Shown here piece by piece: positions 37,564-49,500 of a DNA stretch of 64,000 nucleotides. The position numbers and the translations under genes are program-made. The stretch covers positions 372,001-436,000 of the forward strand of contig JAEHOE010000025.1 of assembly GCA_016858145.1 (NCBI GenBank). The letters run 5' to 3'. How positions within the stretch are numbered: position 1 is the stretch's first letter; the number at the start of each line of letters is the position of its first letter. The DNA is from Edaphochlamys debaryana (Eukaryota; Chlorophyta; Chlorophyceae; Chlamydomonadales). Below the pieces are notes generated by a model. The model did not search any database and was not told where the DNA came from. It worked only from the letters and a program-made list of their open reading frames with translations.

Positions 37564-40500
37564 TCACGGCAGCAGGAACGCGCCGTCCTCGCCCCGGATG
37601 CGCTGCTTGAACACCAGCGACATCCGCGGGCCGGCGTCGTCAGCGCGCCGCTCCACGCGGATGCAGTGCTGCAGGCGGTCCTGTCGGAGAGCAGGAGAGC
37701 AGGGTGGGAGGATGGGGGAGGTATGGATGGGGCGAAGTGGGGCGTCAGGGGGCAAGGCGGGGCAAGGGTCCAGAGTTGACAGCCGTCGTCCCAGCGCCGC
37801 GGGACCAGAAATGGCGCCCGGCAGAGCCGAAGGGCGGCCGCAGGGATGGACCTCCCTGGCCGAGGCTCGCCGCCAAGTTATTCTCATCGTACCCCCCTGG
37901 TTGGACCTCCCTGCATGGGGCTGGACCTCCTTGGACGAGGCCCTGTGACTCCCCTGGGCGCTAACTCAACACAGCCACGCTCAGCCGCATCCCCGCTTAA
38001 CATCTTCCGCGCGTACCACTCCGTGTGGTGCTGGACAGCCTCGTAGCTTGTGCGCCACGCGGGGGACATGCCCCCCGCCCCCCGGGCGGCCGCTCACCTG
38101 GCAGTCGCCAAACATGTGGACCATGTCGCCGTTGGAGACGCGGTAGAGCCAGCGGCTGTCGTAGTCCGAGATCTCCCGGAAGATGAAGGTGCGCGTGTCC
38201 CCCAGCGACACCACCGCCTGGTGGGGGGTCCACCTGGGCGCCGGGGGGTGGGCGGGGGAGCGGGCCGGACAGAGGCGCAGGTTGGGCATCAGGTTTGGCA
38301 GTGCGTGTGGAGATAAGAGTGCTGGCGGCCAGGGCCTCGGGCAGTCGGGCTGCAGCGTGCTGGCGGGGCTAAGATGCGACGCTTTCTATGCAGCGCAAGC
38401 TCAACCAGGGGAGCCTGGGGTCCCGTATGGACTACGCGTCACTCACTTGCCGTACAGGGGGTCCACGTGGTACCGCATGCCGCACTTGCCGTCCTCGTAG
38501 AAGTTGATGAGGCATGAGTCATAATCCACGCCGGTGCGCTCGTACAGCAGGTCCCGGACCTGAGGCGGGGCAAATGTCATCAGCTCCCAAGCCGCGAGCT
38601 GATAAGGTGCATCTCATGCAAGGACGACTAGGATGGCAGGCCGTCCCAGCAACGCACATGCGGTGAGGGCGACCTGCAAGGCCAAAGCGAGGGCGGAGGT
38701 GGCCCCTGGCCCATCCGTGCGGGCTGATCAGGCGCCGCCCTTCACGGTTGACCGCTGAGCGCGCACTCGCGAGCCCGTCAACCCGTTGCCTAAAGGACTG
38801 ACGGCTGACGCCGGAGCCTGCTACGCCGCCACCAAGCGCGCCAGCTAGGAATTGCGGAGCGAGACCGCAGGGAGGGGGGCACTTTGGGCCCGCCTTGGGC
38901 GACCGTGCCGTTCAGAGGCACAGCCGGCTTGGCGGCGCCGCACAGCGCTAGTGCCCTGCCAGCCGCCCACCCACCCGGCTCACGGCAGGCGAGAACCCGC
39001 CGTCCTGGGGCTGCATCTCCTTGCCGCTGTATCTGTGAGCGAGGAAGCGAAGGAAGCCAGGGCGGGACGGGCAGACGTTAAGCAACCTGTGAAGGGAGGA
39101 ACAGGGCAGAATGACAGCAAAGAGCGGCCCCAAAGGTTCTATCTGGACCCCCATCCGCTTGTGCAGCTCGGATGGCCCGAAAACCATGTCCTCCCCACTT
39201 GAATGTTGCACCAATCTCCGACTGCCAGCCAGTCAGCCGGGCCTCCTCGACCGCTCTGCAGTAGGTGAGACGGCAAGGGCGGGCATTCGAGTTGATAACC
39301 TCTGCAAGTAACACTTTACCAGTGCGACGTGGTAAACAAATAAGAATGGCGTGGAAATGCACCGGCAAGAAAACTCCATTCCCCGCAACCCCACGCGTGT
39401 GTGGGCGTCCCTCGGGGCGCACAAAAGGCCTCCGCAGGCCCCGGCTCACGCCAGGGACCCAAGAGAGCAATGCTTTGACGAGGATGGGATTTGAACCCAC
39501 GCCCTTTCGGACTAGTAGCTTCACGCCGGACTTCCGTTCCGGCTAGTAGCATCCTGAAACTAGCGCCTTAGACCGCTCGGCCACCTCGTCGAACCGCTGC
39601 ACGCGCCTTCCAGAGGAAGGGGGGCGGATGACACGCAGGCACACAAACCCCGCCCGCTCGCGCAAAAGCCACCCGAAAAGCGACGGAAAAGAGCGCTCGG
39701 GGCTCAGGACGCCACGCGCCAGCAGGGAAAAAAGGGCCCACGCGTGGAGACGCGCCAGCGGGCAAGAAAGCGGCCAAAAGGCCAGCTGCGGAGGAGCCCG
39801 CCCAAGCCTCAGCCGCAACGCAAGCCTCTGGAGGCCACGCGGGCCGGGCGTTGCGGGCCGGGCGATGCAGGCCGGGCGTAGCAGGCCCCCTGCCAGCAGA
39901 CCCCTGGGGAGAGGGGCCGGCCCTGACGTGGGCCGACCCTCCGTGTGGCCCGCGCCGCCCGTGACGCCCCGGGGGCCTACGCCGCTCCGGGGCGTCCAGC
40001 CGCTAGGGCTGGCCGCCGGACGCTGGACGCAGCGCAGGCTGCGCGGCAGCAGCAGCCGAGGCAGGCACGCCGCCAGGCGCCTGGCACTCGGCCTTTTGAC
40101 CACGGGCCGGGAGAGCGGCGGCCTGACCAGGAGCATGCCCCGGCCCACATTCGGGCCCCATGCCCACATGCCGCCGGCCCGTGCGCCGCTCGAGTGGCTC
40201 CCCGCCCTGGCGCTGCCAGGTCCGCCGCTGTGCAGGCACCCTCCGCCACGTGCCTCCATTCCCGGCGTGGCCGCTTCAGCGCCAGGTCCACCATCCAGCA
40301 GGGTGCCAGGCGTCCATGCCGCGTCCGCATGGCCGCCGTCCTCCTTGCCGCCTCATCGCGCGCGGGCTACGTGGTATCCCCCCCTGCGCTTCTGTCCCCT
40401 TCCTGGCTCCTAGTAGACTGTGCACTGACCTCTCCCCCTCCCCAACATCGCTCCTGCCCATTCCTCCGCTCCGCTCGCCCCAAAGTCCCCCTCCACCCCG

Positions 40501-43500
40501 GCGTCCCCTGTTCGAATCCTCCCGAGGCCCCACGCGTGTGTGGGCGTCCCTCGGGGCGCACAAAAGGCCTCCGCAGGCCCCGGCTCACGCCAGGGACCCA
40601 AGAGAGCAATGCTTTGACGAGGATGGGATTTGAACCCACGCCCTTTCGGACTAGTAGCTTCACGCCGGACTTCCGTTCCAGCTAGTAGCATCCTGAAACT
40701 AGCGCCTTAGACCGCTCGGCCACCTCGTCGAACCGCTGCACGCGCCTTCCAGAGGAAGGGGGGCGGATGACACGCAGGCACACAAACCCCGCCCGCTCGC
40801 GCAAAAGCCACCCGAAAAGCGACGGAAAAGAGCGCTCGGGGCTCAGGACGCCACGCGCCAGCAGGGAAAAAAGGGCCCACGCGTGGAGACGCGCCAGCGG
40901 GCAAGAAAGCGGCCAAAAGGCCAGCTGCGGAGGAGCCCGCCCAAGCCTCAGCCGCAACGCAAGCCTCTGGAGGCCACGCGGGCCGGGCGTTGCGGGCCGG
41001 GCGATGCAGGCCGGGCGTAGCAGGCCCCCTGCCAGCAGACCCCTGGGGAGAGGGGCCGGCCCTGACGTGGGCCGACCCTCCGTGTGGCCCGCGCCGCCCG
41101 TGACGCCCCGGGGGCCTACGCCGCTCCGGGGCGTCCAGCCGCTAGGGCTGGCCGCCGGACGCTGGACGCAGCGCAGGCTGCGCGGCAGCAGCAGCCGAGG
41201 CAGGCACGCCGCCAGGCGCCTGGCACTCGGCCTTTTGACCACGGGCCGGGAGAGCGGCGGCCTGACCAGGAGCATGCCCCGGCCCACATTCGGGCCCCAT
41301 GCCCACATGCCGCCGGCCCGTGCGCCGCTCGAGTGGCTCCCCGCCCTGGCGCTGCCAGGTCCGCCGCTGTGCAGGCACCCTCCGCCACGTGCCTCCATTC
41401 CCGGCGTGGCCGCTTCAGCGCCAGGTCCACCATCCAGCAGGGTGCCAGGCGTCCATGCCGCGTCCGCATGGCCGCCGTCCTCCTTGCCGCCTCATCGCGC
41501 GCGGGCTACGTGGTATCCCCCCCTGCGCTTCTGTCCCCTTCCTGGCTCCTAGTAGACTGTGCACTGACCTCTCCCCCTCCCCAACACCGCTCCTGCCCAT
41601 TCCTCCGCTCCGCTCGCCCCAAAGTCCCCCTCCACCCCGGCGTCCCCTGTTCGAATCCTCCCGAGGCCCCACGCGTGTGTGGGCGTCCCTCGGGGCGCAC
41701 AAAAGGCCTCCGCAGGCCCCGGCTCACGCCAGGGACCCAAGAGAGCAATGCTTTGACGAGGATGGGATTTGAACCCACGCCCTTTCGGACTAGTAGCTTC
41801 ACGCCGGACTTCCGTTCCAGCTAGTAGCATCCTGAAACTAGCGCCTTAGACCGCTCGGCCACCTCGTCGAACCGCTGCACGCGCCTTCCAGAGGAAGGGG
41901 GGCGGATGACACGCAGGCACACAAACCCCGCCCGCTCGCGCAAAAGCCACCCGAAAAGCGACGGAAAAGAGCGCTCGGGGCTCAGGACGCCACGCGCCAG
42001 CAGGGAAAAAAGGGCCCACGCGTGGAGACGCGCCAGCGGGCAAGAAAGCGGCCAAAAGGCCAGCTGCGGAGGAGCCCGCCCAAGCCTCAGCCGCAACGCA
42101 AGCCTCTGGAGGCCACGCGGGCCGGGCGTTGCGGGCCGGGCGATGCAGGCCGGGCGTAGCAGGCCCCCTGCCAGCAGACCCCTGGGGAGAGGGGCCGGCC
42201 CTGACGTGGGCCGACCCTCCGTGTGGCCCGCGCCGCCCGTGACGCCCCGGGGGCCTACGCCGCTCCGGGGCGTCCAGCCGCTAGGGCTGGCCGCCGGACG
42301 CTGGACGCAGCGCAGGCTGCGCGGCAGCAGCAGCCGAGGCAGGCACGCCGCCAGGCGCCTGGCACTCGGCCTTTTGACCACGGGCCGGGAGAGCGGCGGC
42401 CTGACCAGGAGCATGCCCCGGCCCACATTCGGGCCCCATGCCCACATGCCGCCGGCCCGTGCGCCGCTCGAGTGGCTCCCCGCCCTGGCGCTGCCAGGTC
42501 CGCCGCTGTGCAGGCACCCTCCGCCACGTGCCTCCATTCCCGGCGTGGCCGCTTCAGCGCCAGGTCCACCATCCAGCAGGGTGCCAGGCGTCCATGCCGC
42601 GTCCGCATGGCCGCCGTCCTCCTTGCCGCCTCATCGCGCGCGGGCTACGTGGTATCCCCCCCTGCGCTTCTGTCCCCTTCCTGGCTCCTAGTAGACTGTG
42701 CACTGACCTCTCCCCCTCCCCAACATCGCTCCTGCCCATTCCTCCGCTCCGCTCGCCCCAAAGTCCCCCTCCACCCCGGCGTCCCCTGTTCGAATCCTCC
42801 CGAGGCCCCACGCGTGTGTGGGCGTCCCTCGGGGCGCACAAAAGGCCTCCGCAGGCCCCGGCTCACGCCAGGGACCCAAGAGAGCAATGCTTTGACGAGG
42901 ATGGGATTTGAACCCACGCCCTTTCGGACTAGTAGCTTCACACCGGACTTCCGTTCCAGCTAGTAGCATCCTGAAACTAGCGCCTTAGACCGCTCGGCCA
43001 CCTCGTCGAACCGCTGCACGCGCCTTCCAGAGGAAGGGGGGCGGATGACACGCAGGCACACAAACCCCGCCCGCTCGCGCAAAAGCCACCCGAAAAGCGA
43101 CGGAAAAGAGCGCTCGGGGCTCAGGACGCCACGCGCCAGCAGGGAAAAAAGGGCCCACGCGTGGAGACGCGCCAGCGGGCAAGAAAGCGGCCAAAAGGCC
43201 AGCTGCGGAGGAGCCCGCCCAAGCCTCAGCCGCAACGCAAGCCTCTGGAGGCCACGCGGGCCGGGCGTTGCGGGCCGGGCGATGCAGGCCGGGCGTAGCA
43301 GGCCCCCTGCCAGCAGACCCCTGGGGAGAGGGGCCGGCCCTGACGTGGGCCGACCCTCCGTGTGGCCCGCGCCGCCCGTGACGCCCCGGGGGCCTACGCC
43401 GCTCCGGGGCGTCCAGCCGCTAGGGCTGGCCGCCGGACGCTGGACGCAGCGCAGGCTGCGCGGCAGCAGCAGCCGAGGCAGGCACGCCGCCAGGCGCCTG

Positions 43501-46500
43501 GCACTCGGCCTTTTGACCACGGGCCGGGAGAGCGGCGGCCTGACCAGGAGCATGCCCCGGCCCACATTCGGGCCCCATGCCCACATGCCGCCGGCCCGTG
43601 CGCCGCTCGAGTGGCTCCCCGCCCTGGCGCTGCCAGGTCCGCCGCTGTGCAGGCACCCTCCGCCACGTGCCTCCATTCCCGGCGTGGCCGCTTCAGCGCC
43701 AGGTCCACCATCCAGCAGGGTGCCAGGCGTCCATGCCGCGTCCGCATGGCCGCCGTCCTCCTTGCCGCCTCATCGCGCGCGGGCTACGTGGTATCCCCCC
43801 CTGCGCTTCTGTCCCCGTCCTGGCTCCTAGTAGACTGTGCACTGACCTCTCCCCCTCCCCAACACCGCTCCTGCCCATTCCTCCGCTCCGCTCGCCCCAA
43901 AGTCCCCCTCCACCCCGGCGTCCCCTGTTCGAATCCTCCCGAGGCCCCACGCGTGTGTGGGCGTCCCTCGGGGCGCACAAAAGGCCTCCGCAGGCCCCGG
44001 CTCACGCCAGGGACCCAAGAGAGCAATGCTTTGACGAGGATGGGATTTGAACCCACGCCCTTTCGGACTAGTAGCTTCACACCGGACTTCCGTTCCAGCT
44101 AGTAGCATCCTGAAACTAGCGCCTTAGACCGCTCGGCCACCTCGTCGAACCGCTGCACGCGCCTTCCAGAGGAAGGGGGGCGGATGACACGCAGGCACAC
44201 AAACCCCGCCCGCTCGCGCAAAAGCCACCCGAAAAGCGACGGAAAAGAGCGCTCGGGGCTCAGGACGCCACGCGCCAGCAGGGAAAAAAGGGCCCACGCG
44301 TGGAGACGCGCCAGCGGGCAAGAAAGCGGCCAAAAGGCCAGCTGCGGAGGAGCCCGCCCAAGCCTCAGCCGCAACGCAAGCCTCTGGAGGCCACGCGGGC
44401 CGGGCGTTGCGGGCCGGGCGATGCAGGCCGGGCGTAGCAGGCCCCCTGCCAGCAGACCCCTGGGGAGAGGGGCCGGCCCTGACGTGGGCCGACCCTCCGT
44501 GTGGCCCGCGCCGCCCGTGACGCCCCGGGGGCCTACGCCGCTCCGGGGCGTCCAGCCGCTAGGGCTGGCCGCCGGACGCTGGACGCAGCGCAGGCTGCGC
44601 GGCAGCAGCAGCCGAGGCAGGCACGCCGCCAGGCGCCTGGCACTCGGCCTTTTGACCACGGGCCGGGAGAGCGGCGGCCTGACCAGGAGCATGCCCCGGC
44701 CCACATTCGGGCCCCATGCCCACATGCCGCCGGCCCGTGCGCCGCTCGAGTGGCTCCCCGCCCTGGCGCTGCCAGGTCCGCCGCTGTGCAGGCACCCTCC
44801 GCCACGTGCCTCCATTCCCGGCGTGGCCGCTTCAGCGCCAGGTCCACCATCCAGCAGGGTGCCAGGCGTCCATGCCGCGTCCGCATGGCCGCCGTCCTCC
44901 TTGCCGCCTCATCGCGCGCGGGCTACGTGGTATCCCCCCCTGCGCTTCTGTCCCCTTCCTGGCTCCTAGTAGACTGTGCACTGACCTCTCCCCCTCCCCA
45001 ACACCGCTCCTGCCCATTCCTCCGCTCCGCTCGCCCCAAAGTCCCCCTCCACCCCGGCGTCCCCTGTTCGAATCCTCCCGAGGCCCCACGCGTGTGTGGG
45101 CGTCCCTCGGGGCGCACAAAAGGCCCTCCGCAGGCCCCGGCTCACGCCAGGGACCCAAGAGAGCAATGCTTTGACGAGGATGGAATTTGAACCCACGCCC
45201 TTTCGGACTAGTAGCTTCACAGCCGGACTTCCGTTCCAGGCTAGTAGCATCCTGAAACTAGCGCCTTAGACCGCTCGGCCACCTCGTCGAACCGCTGCAC
45301 GCGCCTTCCAGAGGAAGGGGGGCGGATGACACGCAGGCACACAAACCCCGCCCGCTCGCGCAAAAGCCACCCGAAAAGCGACGGAAAAGAGCGCTCGGGG
45401 CTCAGGACGCCACGCGCCAGCAGGGAAAAAAGGGCCCACGCGTGGAGACGCGCCAGCGGGCAAGAAAGCGGCCAAAAGGCCAGCTGCGGAGGAGCCCGCC
45501 CAAGCCTCAGCCGCAACGCAAGCCTCTGGAGGCCACGCGGGCCGGGCGTTGCGGGCCGGGCGATGCAGGCCGGGCGTAGCAGGCCCCCTGCCAGCAGACC
45601 CCTGGGGAGAGGGGCCGGCCCTGACGTGGGCCGACCCTCCGTGTGGCCCGCGCCGCCCGTGACGCCCCGGGGGCCTACGCCGCTCCGGGGCGTCCAGCCG
45701 CTAGGGCTGGCCGCCGGACGCTGGACGCAGCGCAGGCTGCGCGGCAGCAGCAGCCGAGGCAGGCACGCCGCCAGGCGCCTGGCACTCGGCCTTTTGACCA
45801 CGGGCCGGGAGAGCGGCGGCCTGACCAGGAGCATGCCCCGGCCCACATTCGGGCCCCATGCCCACATGCCGCCGGCCCGTGCGCCGCTCGAGTGGCTCCC
45901 CGCCCTGGCGCTGCCAGGTCCGCCGCTGTGCAGGCACCCTCCGCCACGTGCCTCCATTCCCGGCGTGGCCGCTTCAGCGCCAGGTCCACCATCCAGCAGG
46001 GTGCCAGGCGTCCATGCCGCGTCCGCATGGCCGCCGTCCTCCTTGCCGCCTCATCGCGCGCGGGCTACGTGGTATCCCCCCCTGCGCTTCTGTTCCCGTC
46101 CTGGCCCCTAGTAGACTGTGCACTGACCTCTCCCCCTCCCCAACACCGCTCCTGCCCATTCCTCCGCTCCGCTCGCCCCAAAGTCCCCCTCCACCCCGGC
46201 GTCCCCTGTTCGAATCCTCCCGAGGCCCCACGCGTGTGTGGGCGTCCCTCGGGGCGCACAAAAGCCCTCCGCAGGCCCCGGCTCACGCCAGGGACCCAAG
46301 AGAGCAATGCTTTGACGAGGATGGAATTTGAACCCACGCCCTTTCGGACTAGTAGCTTCACGCCGGACTTCCGTTCCAGCTAGTAGCATCCTGAAACTAG
46401 CGCCTTAGACCGCTCGGCCACCTCGTCGAACCGCTGCACGCGCCTTCCAGAGGAAGGGGGGCGGATGACACGCAGGCACACAAACCCCGCCCGCTCGCGC

Positions 46501-49500
46501 AAAAGCCACCCGAAAAGCGACGGAAAAGAGCGCTCGGGGCTCAGGACGCCACGCGCCAGCAGGGAAAAAAGGGCCCACGCGTGGAGACGCGCCAGCGGGC
46601 AAGAAAGCGGCCAAAAGGCCAGCTGCGGAGGAGCCCGCCCAAGCCTCAGCCGCAACGCAAGCCTCTGGAGGCCACGCGGGCCGGGCGTTGCGGGCCGGGC
46701 GATGCAGGCCGGGCGTGGCAGGCCCCCTGCCAGCAGACCCCTGGGGAGAGGGGCCGGCCCTGACGTGGGCCGACCCCCCGTGTGGCCCGCGCCGCCCGTG
46801 ACGCCCCGGGGGCCTACGCCGCTCCGGGGCGTCCAGCCGCTAGGGCTGGCCGCCGGACGCTGGACGCAGCGCAGGCTGCGCGGCAGCAGCAGCCGAGGCA
46901 GGCACGCCGCCAGGCGCCTGGCACTCGGCCTTTTGACCACGGGCCGGGAGAGCGGCGGCCTGACCAGGAGCATGCCCCGGCCCACATTCGGGCCCCATGC
47001 CCACATGCCGCCGGCCCGTGCGCCGCTCGAGTGGCTCCCCGCCCTGGCGCTGCCAGGTCCGCCGCTGTGCAGGCACCCCTCGCCACGTGCCTCCATTCCC
47101 GGCGTGGCCGCTTCAGCGCCGGGTCCACCATCCAGCAGGGTGCCAGGCGTCCATGCCGCGTCCGCATGGCCGCCGTCCTCCTTGCCGCCTCATCGCGCGC
47201 GGGCTACGTGGTATCTCCCCCTGCGCTTCTGTCCCCATCCTGGCCCCTAGTAGACTGTGCACTGACATCTCCCCCTCCCCAACACCGCTCCTGCCCATTC
47301 CTCCGCTCCGCTCGCCCCAAAGTCCCCCTCCACCCCCGGCGTCCCCTGTTCGAATCCTCCCGAGGCCCCACGCGTGTGTGGGCGTCCCTCGGGGCGCACA
47401 AAAGGCCTCCGCAGGCCCCGGCTCACGCCAGGGACCCAAGAGAGCAATGCTTTGACGAGGATGGGATTTGAACCCACGCCCTTTCGGACTAGTAGCTTCA
47501 CGCCGGACTTCCGTTCCGGCTAGTAGCATCCTGAAACTAGCGCCTTAGACCGCTCGGCCACCTCGTCGAACCGCTGCACGCGCCTTCCAGAGGAAGGGGG
47601 GCGGATGACACGCAGGCACACAAACCCCGCCCGCTCGCGCAAAAGCCACCCGAAAAGCGACGGAAAAGAGCGCTCGGGGCTCAGGACGCCACGCGCCAGC
47701 AGGGAAAAAAGGGCCCACGCGTGGAGACGCGCCAGCGGGCAAGAAAGCGGCCAAAAGGCCAGCTGCGGAGGAGCCCGCCCAAGCCTCAGCCGCAACGCAA
47801 GCCTCTGGAGGCCACGCGGGCCGGGCGTTGCGGGCCGGGCGATGCAGGCCGGGCGTAGCAGGCCCCCTGCCAGCAGACCCCTGGGGAGAGGGGCCGGCCC
47901 TGACGTGGGCCGACCCTCCGTGTGGCCCGCGCCGCCCGTGACGCCCCGGGGGCCTACGCCGCTCCGGGGCGTCCAGCCGCTAGGGCTGGCCGCCGGACGC
48001 TGGACACAGCGCAGGCTGCGCGGCAGCAGCAGCCGAGGCAGGCACGCCGCCAGGCGCCTGGCACTCGGCCTTTTGACCACGGGCCGGGAGAGCGGCGGCC
48101 TGACCAGGAGCATGCCCCGGCCCACATTCGGGCCCCATGCCCACATGCCGCCGGCCCGTGCGCCGCTCGAGTGGCTCCCCGCCCTGGCGCTGCCAGGTCC
48201 GCCGCTGAGCAGGCGCCCCTCGCCACGTGCCTCCATTCCCGGCGTGGCCGCTTCAGCGCCAGGTCCACCATCCAGCAGGGTGCCAGGCGTCCATGCCGCG
48301 TCCGCATGGCCGCCGTCCTCCTTGCCGCCTCATCGCGCGCGGGCTACGTGGTATCCCCCCCTGCGCTTCTGTTCCCGTCCTGGCCCCTAGTAGACTGTGC
48401 ACTGACCTCTCCCCCTCCCCAACACCGCTCCTGCCCATTCCTCCGCTCCGCTCGCCCCAAAGTCCCCCTCCACCCCGGCGTCCCCTGTTCGAATCCTCCC
48501 GAGGCCCCACGCGTGTGTGGGCGTCCCTCGGGGCGCACAAAAGCCCTCCGCAGGCCCCGGCTCACGCCAGGGACCCAAGAGAGCAATGCTTTGACGAGGA
48601 TGGGATTTGAACCCACGCCCTTTCGGACTAGTAGCTTCACACCGGACTTCCGTTCCAGCTAGTAGCATCCTGAAACTAGCGCCTTAGACCGCTCGGCCAC
48701 CTCGTCGAACCGCTGCACGCGCCTTCCAGAGGAAGGGGGGCGGATGACACGCAGGCACACAAACCCCGCCCGCTCGCGCAAAAGCCACCCGAAAAGCGAC
48801 GGAAAAGAGCGCTCGGGGCTCAGGACGCCACGCGCCAGCAGGGAAAAAAGGGCCCACGCGTGGAGACGCGCCAGCGGGCAAGAAAGCGGCCAAAAGGCCA
48901 GCTGCGGAGGAGCCCGCCCAAGCCTCAGCCGCAACGCAAGCCTCTGGAGGCCACGCGGGCCGGGCGTTGCGGGCCGGGCGATGCAGGCCGGGCGTAGCAG
49001 GCCCCCTGCCAGCAGACCCCTGGGGAGAGGGGCCGGCCCTGACGTGGGCCGACCCTCCGTGTGGCCCGCGCCGCCCGTGACGCCCCGGGGGCCTACGCCG
49101 CTCCGGGGCGTCCAGCCGCTAGGGCTGGCCGCCGGACGCTGGACACAGCGCAGGCTGCGCGGCAGCAGCAGCCGAGGCAGGCACGCCGCCAGGCGCCTGG
49201 CACTCGGCCTTTTGACCACGGGCCGGGAGAGCGGCGGCCTGACCAGGAGCATGCCCCGGCCCACATTCGGGCCCCATGCCCACATGCCGCCGGCCCGTGC
49301 GCCGCTCGAGTGGCTCCCCGCCCTGGCGCTGCCAGGTCCGCCGCTGAGCAGGCGCCCCTCGCCACGTGCCTCCATTCCCGGCGTGGCCGCTTCAGCGCCA
49401 GGTCCACCATCCAGCAGGGTGCCAGGCGTCCATGCCGCGTCCGCATGGCCGCCGTCCTCCTTGCCGCCTCATCGCGCGCGGGCTACGTGGTATCCCCCCC

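Noticed and set aside
39477..39590. tRNA-Ser as the array tRNA identity
   Set aside because: The anticodon loop is TTCAG-G (CAG, Leu), the discriminator is A73 rather than G73, and the variable arm is short.
40404..40530. A second, plus-strand tRNA in each unit, suggested by GTTCGAATCC
   Set aside because: The bases flanking the T-loop-like sequence (CCCTG/CCTCC) do not pair, and no matching 5' acceptor, D-arm or anticodon arm could be found upstream.
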